A stretch of DNA of 64,000 nt from NCBI GenBank assembly GCA_016192425.1, contig JACPUE010000004.1:124001-188000 (forward strand), given 5' to 3'. Both the position numbers and the translations under genes were made by a program. Of this stretch, positions 24,332 through 35,136 are shown piece after piece. The notes under the pieces were generated by a model. That model saw only the letters and a list, made by a program, of their open reading frames with translations. It did no database searches and was not told the DNA's origin. Within the stretch, counting starts at the first letter, position 1. The number at the start of each line of letters is the position of its first letter. Source of the DNA: Burkholderiales bacterium. GTDB taxonomy: Bacteria > Pseudomonadota > Gammaproteobacteria > Burkholderiales > Burkholderiaceae_C.

Positions 24332-25221
24332 TACCCTGGATTCAACACCCCCTGCCGCTGCCCCACGGCCTCGCGCAGGTAGGCCCAGGTGGCCTGCATG
24401 CGGGCCATGTGCTTGTTTTCGGCGGGCATGCTCATCCAGAAGGTGCGCGTGAAGCGCGCCTGGCCGGGCAGTACGGGTTGCAGGGCGGGGTCTTGCGCGG
24501 CTACGAAGGCGGGCAGCACGGCCAGGCCGGCACCGGCGCGCACGGCTTCGAACTGGGCCAGCACGCTGGTGCTGCGCAACGCGAAGTGCCCTGGGCGGTG
24601 CAGTTCGTCCAGGATTTGCAGTTCCTTGCTGAACAGCAGGTCGTCCACGTAGCTCACAAAGCTGTGGCCGCGCAGGTCTTCGGGGGTGGTGATGGGGGCG
24701 TGCTGGGCCAGGTAGCTGCGGGCGGCGTAGAGCTGCAGCACGTAGTCGGTGAGCTTGACGACGATGACGGCGCCGCGCGCGGGGCGCTCCAGCGAGATGA
24801 CGATGTCGGCCTCTCGGCGCGACAGGTGCACCAGGCGCGGCAGGGCCAGCAGGTCCACCACCAGGCCGGGGTGCGACTGGGCAAACCGCGCCAGCGGCGC
24901 CGCCAGCACCAGGTTGCCAAAGCCTTCGGTGGTGCCGATGCGCACCACGCCGTGCAGGCCGGTGCCCACGCCGGGGGCGGCGCTTTGCACGGCGAGGAAG
25001 GCGGCTTCCATGGCCTCTATCCTGGGCAGCAGGGCGCGCCCGGCTTCGGTCAGGCGGTGGCCGCCGGCCTCGCGGGCAAAGAGTGCGGCGTCCACCTGCT
25101 TTTCCAGGCCCTGGATGCGGCGGGCCACGGTGGTGTGGTCCACCCCCAGGCGGCGGGCTGCGCCCACCAGCGTGCCGGCGCGGGCCAGTTCCAGAAAAAA
25201 GCGCAGGTTGTCCCAGTCCAT
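24331..25221 (-). CDS. LysR-family regulator, probably of valine catabolism genes
   Basis: 296 residues. The helix-turn-helix is LRFFLELARAGTLVGAARRL...HTTVARRIQGLEKQVDAALF (about 5-50), followed by an effector domain with FGNLVLAAPLARFAQSHPGL. It is divergent from the mmsA-like gene, 140 bp away, so the probable target is the valine/isobutyrate cluster. An ATTGTG-CT-CACAAT palindrome in the shared gap is a candidate operator. Confidence 0.88.
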   Translation of the reverse strand: MDWDNLRFFLELARAGTLVGAARRLGVDHTTVARRIQGLEKQVDAALFAREAGGHRLTEAGRALLPRIEAMEAAFLAVQSAAPGVGTGLHGVVRIGTTEGFGNLVLAAPLARFAQSHPGLVVDLLALPRLVHLSRREADIVISLERPARGAVIVVKLTDYVLQLYAARSYLAQHAPITTPEDLRGHSFVSYVDDLLFSKELQILDELHRPGHFALRSTSVLAQFEAVRAGAGLAVLPAFVAAQDPALQPVLPGQARFTRTFWMSMPAENKHMARMQATWAYLREAVGQRQGVLNPG

Positions 25222-25283
25222 GGTGCAGTTTCTGATGAGGTGCGCGTTGTGCGTTTATGCAAATCTTGTGCGCGGGTTTGTCT

Positions 25284-25297
25284 ATTGTGCTCACAAT
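25284..25297. promoter_or_regulatory. Candidate LysR operator palindrome
   Basis: ATTGTG-CT-CACAAT has perfect 6-bp arms around a 2-bp centre. It lies between the divergent LysR and mmsA-like genes, 65 bp before the mmsA start. Direct regulation is inferred from position only. Confidence 0.4.
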
Positions 25298-25361
25298 TTC
25301 GCACAGCTACCATGGCGCAGATTGCCGGGCATGGTGCCCTGGCACCTCAGGAGACACACCC

Positions 25362-26873
25362 ATGGATGCTGCCGTCAAAGTTGCCACCGTCAAACTGCTG
25401 ATCAACGGCCAGTTTGTTGAATCCAAGACCACCGAATGGCGCGACGTGGTCAACCCCGCCACGCAGCAGGTGCTGGCGCGCGTGCCGTTTGCCACGCAGG
25501 ACGAGATCAACGCCGCCGTGGCCTCGGCCAAGGAAGCCTTCAAGACCTGGAAGAAGACGCCCATCGGCGCCCGTGCGCGCATCTTCCTCAAGCTCCAGCA
25601 GCTCATCCGCGAAAACATGGGCGAACTGGCGGCCATGCTGACCGCCGAACAGGGCAAGACCCTGCCCGACGCCGAGGGCGACGTGTTCCGTGGCCTCGAA
25701 GTGGTGGAGCACGCCAGCGCCATCGGCAACCTGCAGCTGGGCGAGCTGGCCAACAACGTGGCCAGCGGCGTGGACACCTACACCGTGCTGCAGCCGCTGG
25801 GCGTGTGCGCGGGCATCACGCCGTTCAACTTCCCGGCCATGATTCCGCTGTGGATGTTCCCCATGGCCATTGCCACGGGCAACACGTTTGTGCTCAAGCC
25901 CTCTGAGCAGGATCCCATGGTCACCATGCGCCTGTGCGAGCTGGCCCTCGAAGCCGGCGTGCCGCCCGGCGTGCTGAACGTGATCCACGGCGGCGAAATG
26001 GCCGTGAACGCCATTTGCGACCACCCCGACATCAAGGCCATCAGCTTCGTGGGCTCCACCAAGGTGGGCACGCATGTGTACAACCGCGCCAGCCTGAACG
26101 GCAAGCGCGTGCAGTGCATGATGGGCGCCAAGAACCACGCCATCGTGCTGCCCGACGCCAACAAGGAGCAGACGCTCAACGCCATCGCCGGTGCCTCGTT
26201 CGGCGCCGCAGGCCAGCGCTGCATGGCCCTGCCGGTGGTGATGCTGGTGGGCGAAGCGCAAAAGTGGCTGCCCGACCTGGTGGCCAAGGCCCAGACGCTC
26301 AAGGTGTCTGGCGGTACCGAAAAGGGTACGGACGTGGGCCCGGTCATCTCGTGCACGGCGCTCTCGCGCATCAAGGGCCTGATCGAGCGCGGCATTGCCG
26401 ACGGCGCCACGCTGGAACTCGACGGCCGCAAGCCCCAGGTGGCAGGCTACGAGAAGGGCAACTTCGTCGGCCCGACGATCTTCAGCGGCGTCAAGCCCGG
26501 CATGGCGATTTACGACCAGGAAATCTTCGGCCCCGTACTGAGCGTTGTGGCCGCCAAGGATCTGGACGAGGCCATCACGTTCATCAACGCCAACCCCAAC
26601 GGCAACGGCACGGCCATCTTCACGCAGTCGGGCGCTGCAGCGCGCAAGTTCCAGGAAGAAATCGACGTGGGCCAGGTCGGTATCAACGTGCCGGTGCCCG
26701 TGCCCGTGCCGCTGTTCTCGTTCTCGGGTTCTCGCGCCTCCAAGCTGGGCGACCTGGGCCCCTACGGCAAGCAGGTCATCCTGTTCTACACCCAGACCAA
26801 GACCGTGACGGCGCGCTGGTTCGACGACAGCACCGCGGGCCATGGCGTGAACACCACCATCAGCTTGAAGTAA
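25362..26873 (+). CDS. mmsA: CoA-acylating methylmalonate-semialdehyde dehydrogenase
   Basis: 503 residues from the ATG at 25362. It is an aldehyde dehydrogenase family member with the catalytic Cys in [18 protein letters not shown] near residue 285. The substrate and cofactor segment [20 protein letters not shown] and the C-terminal [18 protein letters not shown] are typical of MmsA/IolA. It oxidises (methyl)malonate semialdehyde with NAD and CoA to propionyl-CoA (acetyl-CoA), the last step of valine degradation. An isobutyryl-CoA dehydrogenase-like gene and mmsB follow on the same strand, supporting the assignment. Confidence 0.92.
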   Translation: MDAAVKVATVKLLINGQFVESKTTEWRDVVNPATQQVLARVPFATQDEINAAVASAKEAFKTWKKTPIGARARIFLKLQQLIRENMGELAAMLTAEQGKTLPDAEGDVFRGLEVVEHASAIGNLQLGELANNVASGVDTYTVLQPLGVCAGITPFNFPAMIPLWMFPMAIATGNTFVLKPSEQDPMVTMRLCELALEAGVPPGVLNVIHGGEMAVNAICDHPDIKAISFVGSTKVGTHVYNRASLNGKRVQCMMGAKNHAIVLPDANKEQTLNAIAGASFGAAGQRCMALPVVMLVGEAQKWLPDLVAKAQTLKVSGGTEKGTDVGPVISCTALSRIKGLIERGIADGATLELDGRKPQVAGYEKGNFVGPTIFSGVKPGMAIYDQEIFGPVLSVVAAKDLDEAITFINANPNGNGTAIFTQSGAAARKFQEEIDVGQVGINVPVPVPVPLFSFSGSRASKLGDLGPYGKQVILFYTQTKTVTARWFDDSTAGHGVNTTISLK

Positions 26874-26879
26874 CTCCCC

Positions 26880-27003
26880 CCTGAGGCGCTGCGCGCCTTC
26901 CCCCTCTCTCGCATCGCTGCGCGCTGCGGGAGGGGGGACGCCACCAGTGCGGCGGGGCTGCCCTTGCACGGTGGCCGCTGGCCTGGGGCCGCGCCTGCCT
27001 CCA
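26880..27003. repeat. GC-rich intergenic repeat-like sequence
   Basis: The segment CCCCCTGAGGCGCTGCGCGC followed by CCTTCCCCCTCTCTCGCATC and then CGGGAGGGGGGACGCC has the inverted-repeat build of intergenic elements common in Comamonadaceae genomes. It occupies the gap after mmsA. Only one copy lies in this window, so the repeat status rests on general recollection, not on a comparison here. Confidence 0.35.
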
Positions 27004-27011
27004 CGCCCCGC

Positions 27012-27090
27012 GCCTTCTTGGCCTTAAAAGAATTTGAGCCAAATCAGGCTCCAGCGCTTGCCAGGCAAGCGCCATCAGCTATAAAAACAA
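27012..27090 (-). repeat. Dispersed repeat, copy 4 (long form)
   Basis: On the minus strand: TTTTATAGCTGATGGCGCTTG, then CAAGCGCTGGAGCCTGATTT and GGCTCAAATTCTTTT. The element ends 27 bp before the acyl-CoA dehydrogenase start. It shares the TAGCTG...GCGCTTG core and the GCGCTGGAG...CAAA tail with the copies at 28692 and inside xseA. Confidence 0.6.
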
Positions 27091-27117
27091 AAGCACACCC
27101 GACCCGGAGACCAGCCC

Positions 27118-28284
27118 ATGGACTTTGAACTGACCGAAGACCAGCGCGCCTTTGCCGACACCGCGCGCCAATTCGCCCTGGCCGAGCTGGCCCCGCACGC
27201 CGCGCACTGGGACGCCGAGGGCATCTTCCCGCGCGAGGCGATTGGCAAGGCGGGCGAACTGGGCTTTTGTGGCCTGTATGCGCCCGAAGCCGCTGGCGGC
27301 CTGGCGCTGCCCCGGCTCGACGCCACGCTGGTGTTCGAGGAAATGGCGGCCGTGGATCCCTCCACCACCGCCTTCATCACCATCCACAACATGGCGACCT
27401 GGATGCTCGGCACCTGGGCCCAGCCCGAGGTGCGCGACCACTGGGGCCCGTTGCTGACCAGCGGCACAAAGCTGGCCAGCTATTGCCTGACCGAGCCCGG
27501 CGCGGGCTCCGACGCCGCCTCGCTCAAGACGCGCGCCGAGCTGGTGGGCCACGAATACGTCATCAACGGCTCCAAGGCCTTCATCTCCGGCGCCGGCAGC
27601 ACCGACGTGCTGGTGCTCATGGCCCGCACGGGCGATGCGCATTCGGGCGCCGCAGGTATCAGCGCCTTTGCCGTGCCCGCAGATTTGCCTGGCATCCACT
27701 ACGGCAAGAAGGAAGAAAAAATGGGCTGGAACAGCCAGCCCACGCGCCAGATCAGCTTTGACAACGTGCGCATCCCCGCCAACCACCTGCTGGGCCGCGA
27801 GGGAGAGGGCTTCAAGATCGCCATGAAGGGCCTGGACGGCGGGCGCATCAACATCGCCACCTGCTCGGTGGGCGCAGCGCAGGGCGCGCTGGGGCATGCC
27901 CAGCAGTACATGCAGGACCGCAAGCAGTTCGGCAAGCCCATCGCCAGCTTCCAGGCGCTGCAGTTCAAGCTGGCCGACATGGCGACCGAACTCGTGGCCG
28001 CGCGCCAGATGGTGCGGCTGGCCGCCAGCAAGCTCGACGCGGGCGCGCCCGACGCCAGCACCTACTGCGCCATGGCCAAGCGCTTCGCCACCGACGCGGG
28101 CTTCAATGTCTGCAACGAGGCGCTGCAGCTGCACGGCGGCTACGGCTACATCCGCGAATACCCGCTGGAACGCCTGCTGCGCGATGCGCGCGTGCACCAG
28201 ATCCTGGAAGGCACGAACGAGATCATGCGCGTCATCATCGCCCGGCGCATGCTCGACGGCGACGCGCCGGATGTGATCCGCTAG
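27118..28284 (+). CDS. Acyl-CoA dehydrogenase (probably isobutyryl-CoA dehydrogenase)
   Basis: 388 residues of the acyl-CoA dehydrogenase family. FAD-contact segments are YCLTEPGAGSDAASLKTRAE near residue 122 and WNSQPTRQISFDNVRIPANH near 203. The catalytic Glu lies in HQILEGTNEIMRVIIARRML near 365, and the ALQLHGGYGYIREYPLERLL motif is intact. Position between mmsA and mmsB points to isobutyryl-CoA as substrate in valine catabolism, giving methacrylyl-CoA. The enoyl-CoA hydratase and 3-hydroxyisobutyryl-CoA hydrolase steps are not in the window. Confidence 0.88.
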   Translation: MDFELTEDQRAFADTARQFALAELAPHAAHWDAEGIFPREAIGKAGELGFCGLYAPEAAGGLALPRLDATLVFEEMAAVDPSTTAFITIHNMATWMLGTWAQPEVRDHWGPLLTSGTKLASYCLTEPGAGSDAASLKTRAELVGHEYVINGSKAFISGAGSTDVLVLMARTGDAHSGAAGISAFAVPADLPGIHYGKKEEKMGWNSQPTRQISFDNVRIPANHLLGREGEGFKIAMKGLDGGRINIATCSVGAAQGALGHAQQYMQDRKQFGKPIASFQALQFKLADMATELVAARQMVRLAASKLDAGAPDASTYCAMAKRFATDAGFNVCNEALQLHGGYGYIREYPLERLLRDARVHQILEGTNEIMRVIIARRMLDGDAPDVIR

Positions 28285-28298
28285 CCCCCCCGCCCACC

Positions 28299-28691
28299 AT
28301 GCCCGCCCGCCCCCTGGCCGACGAAACCCTGCACCTCATCGCCGCGGTGCGGGACGCACTGGCCGAGCGCCTGGGTGTTGACGCCACGGTAGAGGAACGC
28401 CCGCTCTTCGGCTGCCACGCCTTCATGGTGAACGGCAAGCTCTGCCTGGCCGTCAAGGGCGAAGACCTGCTGGTGCGCCTGCCGCCGCAAGAACACAGCG
28501 CCACGGCCGAAACGCCCGGCGTGCGCGAGCTGGACCCGCGGGGCGGCATGCCCGGTTACTTCTGGGTGGAGCCCACGGGCTACGCCACGCGGCCGCAGTG
28601 GCTGCACTGGGTGGAAACCGCCCTCGCCTACAACCCCCAGGCCAAGGCCTCGCCCCGGCGCGCCAAGGCCCGCACAGCGGTGGCGCCATGA
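28299..28691 (+). CDS. TfoX N-terminal domain protein
   Basis: 130 residues. The segment LGVDATVEERPLFGCHAFMV with NGKLCLAVKGEDLLVRLPPQ is the TfoX N-terminal fold. The PGYFWVEPTG segment follows, then a basic tail (SPRRAKARTAVAP). Only the N-terminal TfoX domain is present, so competence control cannot be assumed. It starts 14 bp after the acyl-CoA dehydrogenase and is probably co-transcribed, but its role in this cluster is unclear. Confidence 0.75.
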   Translation: MPARPLADETLHLIAAVRDALAERLGVDATVEERPLFGCHAFMVNGKLCLAVKGEDLLVRLPPQEHSATAETPGVRELDPRGGMPGYFWVEPTGYATRPQWLHWVETALAYNPQAKASPRRAKARTAVAP

Positions 28692-28762
28692 GATTTCAAG
28701 CCTTTTCGGCCTCTGGAGCCCATGCAGCAAGCGCCAATAGCTACTGAAACAATAGCAACACC
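28692..28762 (-). repeat. Dispersed repeat, copy 5
   Basis: On the minus strand: GTTGCTATTGTTTCAGTAGC, TATTGGCGCTTGCTGCATGG and GCTCCAGAGGCCGAAAAGG. It fills most of the gap between the TfoX-like gene and mmsB. Confidence 0.6.
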
Positions 28763-28805
28763 CACCCCCTTTCCCCACCTTTCAAACCGACCAGGAGACA
28801 ACACC

Positions 28806-29693
28806 ATGCAAATCGCATTCATCGGCCTCGGCAACATGGGCGGCCCCATGGCCATCAACCTGCACAAGGCGGGCCACAGCGTCAAGGCCTTCGACCTGAG
28901 CCAGGACGCGCTCGCCAAGGCCAAGGCCGAAGGCCTGCAGGTAGCCGCCAGCGCACAAGACGCCGTGCAGGGCGCCGAGGTTGTCATCACCATGCTGCCC
29001 GCCAGCCAGCACGTCGAAGGCCTGTTCCTGGGCAACGGCAACCTGCTCGCCAGCATCGCCAAAGGCACACTGGTGATCGACAGCTCGACCATCGCCGCCG
29101 CCACCAGCCAGAAGGTGGCCAAGGCCGCCGAGCAGGCGGGCATCGACTTCATCGACGCCCCCGTTTCCGGCGGCACCGGCGGCGCCATCGCAGGCACGCT
29201 GACCTTCATGGTCGGCGGCAGCACCGCCCAACTGGAGCGCGCCCGCCCTGTGCTGGAAAAAATGGGCGCCAACATCTTCCACGCAGGCAGCGTGGGCGCC
29301 GGGCAGACCGCCAAGATCTGCAACAACATGCTGCTGGGCATTTTGATGATCGGCACCAGCGAGGCCATCGCCCTGGGCGTGGCCAACGGCCTGGACCCCA
29401 AGGTGCTGAGCGAAATCATGCGCCGCAGCTCCGGCGGCAACTGGGCACTGGAAAAGTACAACCCCTTCCCCGGCGTGCACGAGAACGCCCCCGCCAGCAA
29501 GGGATATGCGGGCGGCTTCGGCACCGACCTCATGCTCAAGGACCTGAGCCTGGCCCAGGAAAACGCCATGGCCACCAAGGCCAGCACCTCCCTGGGTGGC
29601 CTGGCCCGTGCCATCTACGCGGCCCACAGCATCGCGGGGCATGGCGGCGAGGACTTTTCGAGTGTGATCAAGATGCTGCAGAAGAAGGGGTGA
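28806..29693 (+). CDS. mmsB: 3-hydroxyisobutyrate dehydrogenase
   Basis: 295 residues from the ATG at 28806, preceded by a GGAG ribosome-binding site. The Rossmann motif is IAFIGLGNMGGPMAINLHKA at the N-terminus. The substrate-binding segment IDAPVSGGTGGAIAGTL lies near 118 and the catalytic Lys in GQTAKICNNMLLGILM near 170. It oxidises 3-hydroxyisobutyrate to methylmalonate semialdehyde with NAD, feeding MmsA. Last gene of the cluster, followed by a strong terminator. Confidence 0.92.
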   Translation: MQIAFIGLGNMGGPMAINLHKAGHSVKAFDLSQDALAKAKAEGLQVAASAQDAVQGAEVVITMLPASQHVEGLFLGNGNLLASIAKGTLVIDSSTIAAATSQKVAKAAEQAGIDFIDAPVSGGTGGAIAGTLTFMVGGSTAQLERARPVLEKMGANIFHAGSVGAGQTAKICNNMLLGILMIGTSEAIALGVANGLDPKVLSEIMRRSSGGNWALEKYNPFPGVHENAPASKGYAGGFGTDLMLKDLSLAQENAMATKASTSLGGLARAIYAAHSIAGHGGEDFSSVIKMLQKKG

Positions 29694-29724
29694 TCTGCAC
29701 GGCTGAGGCCTTTACCGGCTGAAA

Positions 29725-29767
29725 CGGGCGCTGCGGCTTGATGCTGCAGCGCCCGATTTTTTGTGTG
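29725..29767 (+). terminator. Rho-independent terminator after mmsB
   Basis: CGGGCGCTGC and GCAGCGCCCG form a 10-bp perfect stem with an 18-nt interior, followed by ATTTTTTG. It ends the valine catabolism transcript. Confidence 0.85.
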
Positions 29768-29965
29768 CTGGGTTTTCGTCACACTGGCGGCAGGTCAACA
29801 CAAACTTTTACATGCTGGTGTGCAGGGCACGGTGCATGCGCGCCCCTAAACTGCCAGTCGCTTTCTGCGAGCAATTCTGCCTGGGTGGCTCTGTTGAAGT
29901 TGGCATCTTTGGCAATTACCGCAAAACGGATCATTTTTCTCTTACCCTCTTTCAAATATCAGAAC

Positions 29966-30643
29966 ATGCATAAAAAAATTCTGCTGACTTCCCTGCTTGC
30001 CATCGCTGCCGGATGCGGAGCCAAAGAAAAAACCGCCCCCACCCCGGTGCCAGAATCCCAGCCAATACCTGCAATCACAAAATCAAGTGATGGCAAAAAA
30101 TATCAGAATGAACTATTCAGGCTGAGCGTTGAAAAACCCGAGAGCTGGTACTCACAAAACGTGGAAGAAATGATATCCCTGCAGAAATTTGGGAACAATA
30201 TGGTTTCTGGCAAAGATAAAAACCTCAAGGCAGCAATCGACGCATCATTGGAAAACAACATTCCATTGTTTAGTTTCTTTGAATTTGCGCCAGGCACTCC
30301 TGGAAAGCTCATACCGAGCCTGATTGCAAATGCCGAGAATATTTCCTTGTACCCAGGCATCAAAAATGGATGCGACTACCTGTATCACACCAAAGAGCTG
30401 CTTGGCAGATCCCAAGCAAACATCAAGTTCGGGGAGAATTGCAACCAAGCCCAAATCTCAGGCCAAAAGTTCGGCTATTACGATGCGATCATGGAAATAA
30501 AAAATATCAAGGTCTATCAAAAATATTATTCCTGCAGAAAAGGCAAGCATGCACTGAATTTCATTGGTACCTACTTCGAAAAGTCTTCCGAAGAGAAAAT
30601 TGAACAGATACTCAAAACCATCAAAGTGGAATGCGACAAGTAA
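29966..30643 (+). CDS. Putative lipoprotein, AT-rich insert gene
   Basis: 225 residues from the ATG at 29966, which gives a lipoprotein signal MHKKILLTSLLAIAAGC with lipobox LAAGC-like ending at Cys17. A Pro-rich linker (TAPTPVPESQPIPA) follows, then a soluble domain with ELFRLSVEKPESWYSQNVEE, which resembles beta-rich PsbP/Mog1-like lipoproteins. No family is claimed. Codon use and base composition are clearly AT-richer than the neighbours, pointing to recent acquisition. Expected location is the outer or inner membrane, periplasmic face. Confidence 0.7.
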   Translation: MHKKILLTSLLAIAAGCGAKEKTAPTPVPESQPIPAITKSSDGKKYQNELFRLSVEKPESWYSQNVEEMISLQKFGNNMVSGKDKNLKAAIDASLENNIPLFSFFEFAPGTPGKLIPSLIANAENISLYPGIKNGCDYLYHTKELLGRSQANIKFGENCNQAQISGQKFGYYDAIMEIKNIKVYQKYYSCRKGKHALNFIGTYFEKSSEEKIEQILKTIKVECDK

Positions 30644-30655
30644 TAACAAGACATC

Positions 30656-31243
30656 GTGTCAATCACCGGGCTCATGATCGATCATTCTGGCCTCCGAAAA
30701 GCCGCGCACATCAGCCTGGCTCTTGGGTTTTTTACGCTGTCCGCGTCGGCCTATGCCCTGTCGTGCCCCGGCGTTGAAGACAGATTTTTTGTACGATGTT
30801 CCGATGGGAAATGCGAGATAGCTTTCCGTGCCAGGGATATTCGAGCACCCGGTGCTTGCGTCCGGCGCACCGTGGTTGAGCCGGTTGCTGCGGATGTCGT
30901 GAAGGTTGTGCTCGACCAATGCTTGGCAGGCGCTCTGCCTGGCGCATACGAGTTGACATTGGTGCACCGTTACTACGCAGAACCGCCTGCGAGTGCCAGT
31001 GAGCTTCAACGCGCATTTGCCGTGGAAGGACAAAATGCACCAAAAGTGATGGTCAAACCACTGTCCGAGGGGACTGACCTTGCTGCCTTGCACAGCGAAT
31101 GGTCACGGCGCGCCAGCAACTCGCACTTGAAGCTGCTGGCGCACTGGATCGTCAATTTGGCCCTGTCAGGAGCGGTGCTGTACCTCCTGTACCGAGCTTT
31201 CGGCTGGCTGCGCAATCGTCGTTCGCCAACAGCACAACACTGA
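30656..31243 (+). CDS. Exported membrane protein of unknown function
   Basis: 195 residues from a GTG at 30656; an ATG at 30674 is an alternative. The N-terminus carries a signal-like segment (AAHISLALGFFTLSASAYA) and the C-terminus a membrane helix (HWIVNLALSGAVLYLLYRAF) with a short basic tail. The middle, with paired Cys (SCPGVEDRFFVRCSDGKCE), is probably periplasmic. The gene starts 12 bp after the lipoprotein gene, so the two may act together. No family recognised. Confidence 0.6.
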   Translation: MSITGLMIDHSGLRKAAHISLALGFFTLSASAYALSCPGVEDRFFVRCSDGKCEIAFRARDIRAPGACVRRTVVEPVAADVVKVVLDQCLAGALPGAYELTLVHRYYAEPPASASELQRAFAVEGQNAPKVMVKPLSEGTDLAALHSEWSRRASNSHLKLLAHWIVNLALSGAVLYLLYRAFGWLRNRRSPTAQH

Positions 31244-31360
31244 TGGCGTGGAGATCACCAAGAGCATGCCCCTTGAGTACGCTCCTTACGTATTTCGGTA
31301 TGTTTTCGCATTTTTCTGCTTTGTACCGAAACACGTTTATTTTCAACAGCTTGACGTCAC

Positions 31361-33397
31361 CTAATCCTGCATTTCCGGCTCGCGCAGCAGCCACACCGTG
31401 AATGTGGCACCCAAGCCCGGCGTGCTGTCGGCGCTGATGCGCCCGCCGTAGCGCTCCACCAGCCCCAGGCTCACCCACAGGCCCAGGCCGGTGCCTTCGG
31501 CCTTCTTGGTGGTGAAGAAGGGGTTGAAGATGTGCGCCAGCACCTCGGGTGCCATGCCCGCACCGCTGTCGGCCACGTCGATGCGCACGCCCACGGGGGT
31601 GCCGTCTTGCACCCAGTCGTGGGTGGACAGGGTGAGCGTGCCGCCGCCGGGCATGGCCTGCAGCGCGTTGACCATGAGGTTGATGAGCACCTGCTGCAGC
31701 TCGCTGGGGTTGATGGTGAGCGGCTGCGTGGCGCGGTACTGCTCCACCACCGCCACGTTGGCCTTCTTCATTTGGTGGCCCACCAGCACCAGGCTGTCCT
31801 GCACCACCTGGCTGGCGTCCACCTGTTGCAGGTAGCCGGCAAACTCGGCCGGGCGCGCAAACTGCAGCAGCTTGGTGACGATGAGGCGGATGCGGTGCAC
31901 CTGGCCACGGATGAGGCGGATTTCCTCGCGCACCGGGTCGGCCTGTGTGCCCAGAATGTCGGCCAGCACCTCGATGTTGCCCTGAATCACAGCGATGGGG
32001 TTGTTGATTTCATGGGCCACCCCGGCCGTGAGCTGGCCCACGGCAGCAAGTTTTTCCGAGGTGACCAGTTGGCGCTGCGTGCTGCGCAGATCGTCGAGCG
32101 CCTGGGCCAGTTCGCGCGTGCGATCTGCCACGCGCTGGTCCAGTTCTTCGCCCCACTGGCGCAGCGCCAGTTTTTGCGCCTGCAGCTGGTCCAGCAGGCG
32201 GTCCAGGTGGGCGGCGAGTTCGCCAATTTCGTCGCCCTGGGGTACGGCACCCACCCGCGCGCGGTCGTCGCCGCCCTCGGCGGCGCTCATGGTGGCGTGC
32301 ATGCGCTCGATGGGCTTGAAAATGCCGCGCGCCCAGTGCAGCGAAATCAGCGTGGCCCCGCCCATGGCCAACAGGAACACGCCGATGATGATGGCCAGCG
32401 TGGTCTGCTTCACAAGGCGAAACGGCTTTTCCAGATAGCCCACATAGAGCATGCCCACGCGCTGGCCGTCGCCGTCCAGCACCGGCTCGTAGGCCGATAC
32501 GTACCAGTCGTTGACCACAAACGCGCTGTCCAGCCAGGTGCGGCCCTCACCCAGCACGGCCTGGCGCACGGCCTGCGACACGCGCGTGCCGATGGCGCGC
32601 GCGCCTTCAAACAGGCGCACGTTGGTGGCCACGCGCACGTCGTCCAGGAACAGCGTGGCCGTGCCCTGGCTGCCAAAGGGCAGCGCACCGTCGGGGTAGA
32701 CGATTTCGTTGATGCCATCGACAAAATCCAGGTTCTTGTTGAGCAGCGAGCCGCCCACCACCACGGCGCGCACGGCGCCGCTGGCATCGCGCACGGGGGC
32801 AGCGGCGTGGATGACCATGCCGCGCGACTCGGCGGCGCGCGTGCTGGGGGTGGCGTTTTCGGTGGCGATGAAGGGCGTGAGCGCGCGCTCGGCCAGTGCG
32901 GTGTCAAACTGCGCCAGCTGTTCAGCCGAAAAGATGTCGATGGCCGTGGCGGCCTTGCCGCTGCGGGCCTCGCGCGTGACCTTCCAGTCCAGCAAGCGCT
33001 GCGGCGCGCGCGTGCCGCTGCTGGCCAGCAGCTGGCCGCCTGCGTCGTACAGCAGCAGAAAATCCAGTCCCAGGTCGCGCTGGGCATGGGCCAGCAATTG
33101 GGCCAGCCCTGCGCCATTCCCCTGGCCGTGCCGGGCGTAGCTGCGCTCCAGTTGCGCCGAATTGGCCAGTGCCTCCACGCCGCGCCCCAGGGCTTCCTTG
33201 ACGCGCTCGAAGTAGCTGTGCGCCACGGCCAGGTCGCTTTGCACCTTGACGTTGAGCAGCCGGTCGTAGGAATTGCCGCCAAAGTAGACCAGCACCGCGA
33301 TCGACACCGGCAGCACCGCAAACAGCGGCAGCAAGGCCAGCACCAGCAGCTTGGTGCGGATGGAGTGGGCGCGCCACAGGCGCTGGGCCAGGCTCAT
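31361..33397 (-). CDS. Sensor histidine kinase of two-component system (formate dehydrogenase cluster)
   Basis: 678 residues. An N-terminal membrane helix (LLVLALLPLFAVLPVSIAVL) is followed by a periplasmic sensor region of about 280 residues (Cache-like: LDFLLLYDAGGQLLASSGTR ... AFVVNDWYVSAYEPV). A second helix (LAIIIGVFLLAMGGATLISL) and HAMP follow. The kinase core has the H-box GVAHEINNPIAVIQGNIEVL near 463, the N-box NLMVNALQAMPGGG and the G-boxes DSGAGM and GTGLGLWVS. NtrB/DctB-type layout, partner of the sigma54 regulator encoded 155 bp upstream on the same strand. Likely senses a small periplasmic ligand; formate or a related cue is inferred only from the neighbouring operon. Confidence 0.9.
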   Translation of the reverse strand: MSLAQRLWRAHSIRTKLLVLALLPLFAVLPVSIAVLVYFGGNSYDRLLNVKVQSDLAVAHSYFERVKEALGRGVEALANSAQLERSYARHGQGNGAGLAQLLAHAQRDLGLDFLLLYDAGGQLLASSGTRAPQRLLDWKVTREARSGKAATAIDIFSAEQLAQFDTALAERALTPFIATENATPSTRAAESRGMVIHAAAPVRDASGAVRAVVVGGSLLNKNLDFVDGINEIVYPDGALPFGSQGTATLFLDDVRVATNVRLFEGARAIGTRVSQAVRQAVLGEGRTWLDSAFVVNDWYVSAYEPVLDGDGQRVGMLYVGYLEKPFRLVKQTTLAIIIGVFLLAMGGATLISLHWARGIFKPIERMHATMSAAEGGDDRARVGAVPQGDEIGELAAHLDRLLDQLQAQKLALRQWGEELDQRVADRTRELAQALDDLRSTQRQLVTSEKLAAVGQLTAGVAHEINNPIAVIQGNIEVLADILGTQADPVREEIRLIRGQVHRIRLIVTKLLQFARPAEFAGYLQQVDASQVVQDSLVLVGHQMKKANVAVVEQYRATQPLTINPSELQQVLINLMVNALQAMPGGGTLTLSTHDWVQDGTPVGVRIDVADSGAGMAPEVLAHIFNPFFTTKKAEGTGLGLWVSLGLVERYGGRISADSTPGLGATFTVWLLREPEMQD

Positions 33398-33552
33398 TCC
33401 ATTTCCAAATCAGTCGTGTCCAAGAGCCTGTTTACGATCTTTTCATGGGGTACGCAAGGCAGCAAACCGCCACGATCTAGGCGCCTGCCGCAGCCCATGC
33501 TGGCGGCCTGGGCAAGGCGGGCAACAACGACACGGGTGATTTAGAAATGGAA

Positions 33553-34917
<1,365 letters not shown>

Positions 34918-35025
34918 TGTTCTGGTCGGGCGTCTGCGCAAGCCGCAGACGCGGCGCGCATCATCGTTGATCCACACACAGTCCGCAAGTCTGGTCTTCC
35001 CCGCCTCCAGGAGGCCCAAAACTGC

Positions 35026-35069
35026 GACATATTGTCCAGTCGGCAACCCTCGATCTGAGACAAATTGTC
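35026..35069. promoter_or_regulatory. Two palindromic upstream activator sites before fdhG
   Basis: GACATATTGTC (35026-35036) and GACAAATTGTC (35059-35069) are 11-bp palindromes spaced 33 bp start to start, about three helical turns. They lie about 70-110 bp before a sigma54 promoter and next to the divergent sigma54 regulator gene. They are the expected binding sites of that regulator (inference). Confidence 0.7.
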
Positions 35070-35136
35070 CCAATCGCACTGGAGCCGCCCCATGAATTGC
35101 CGCCCTATGCCTTGCCAGCCCAGGAAAAAATAACCA

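Noticed and set aside
28299..28691. Competence regulator TfoX/Sxy
   Set aside because: Only the N-terminal TfoX domain is present and there are no competence genes nearby.
31532..33544. 670-codon open frame antisense to the histidine kinase
   Set aside because: Low-complexity His/Gln/Arg-rich product with no motif, while the opposite strand has all kinase boxes.
33398..33552. IS fragment between regulator and kinase genes
   Set aside because: The sequence AAGAGCCTGTTTACGATCTT looks like an element end, but no partner repeat or transposase sequence was found within the gap.
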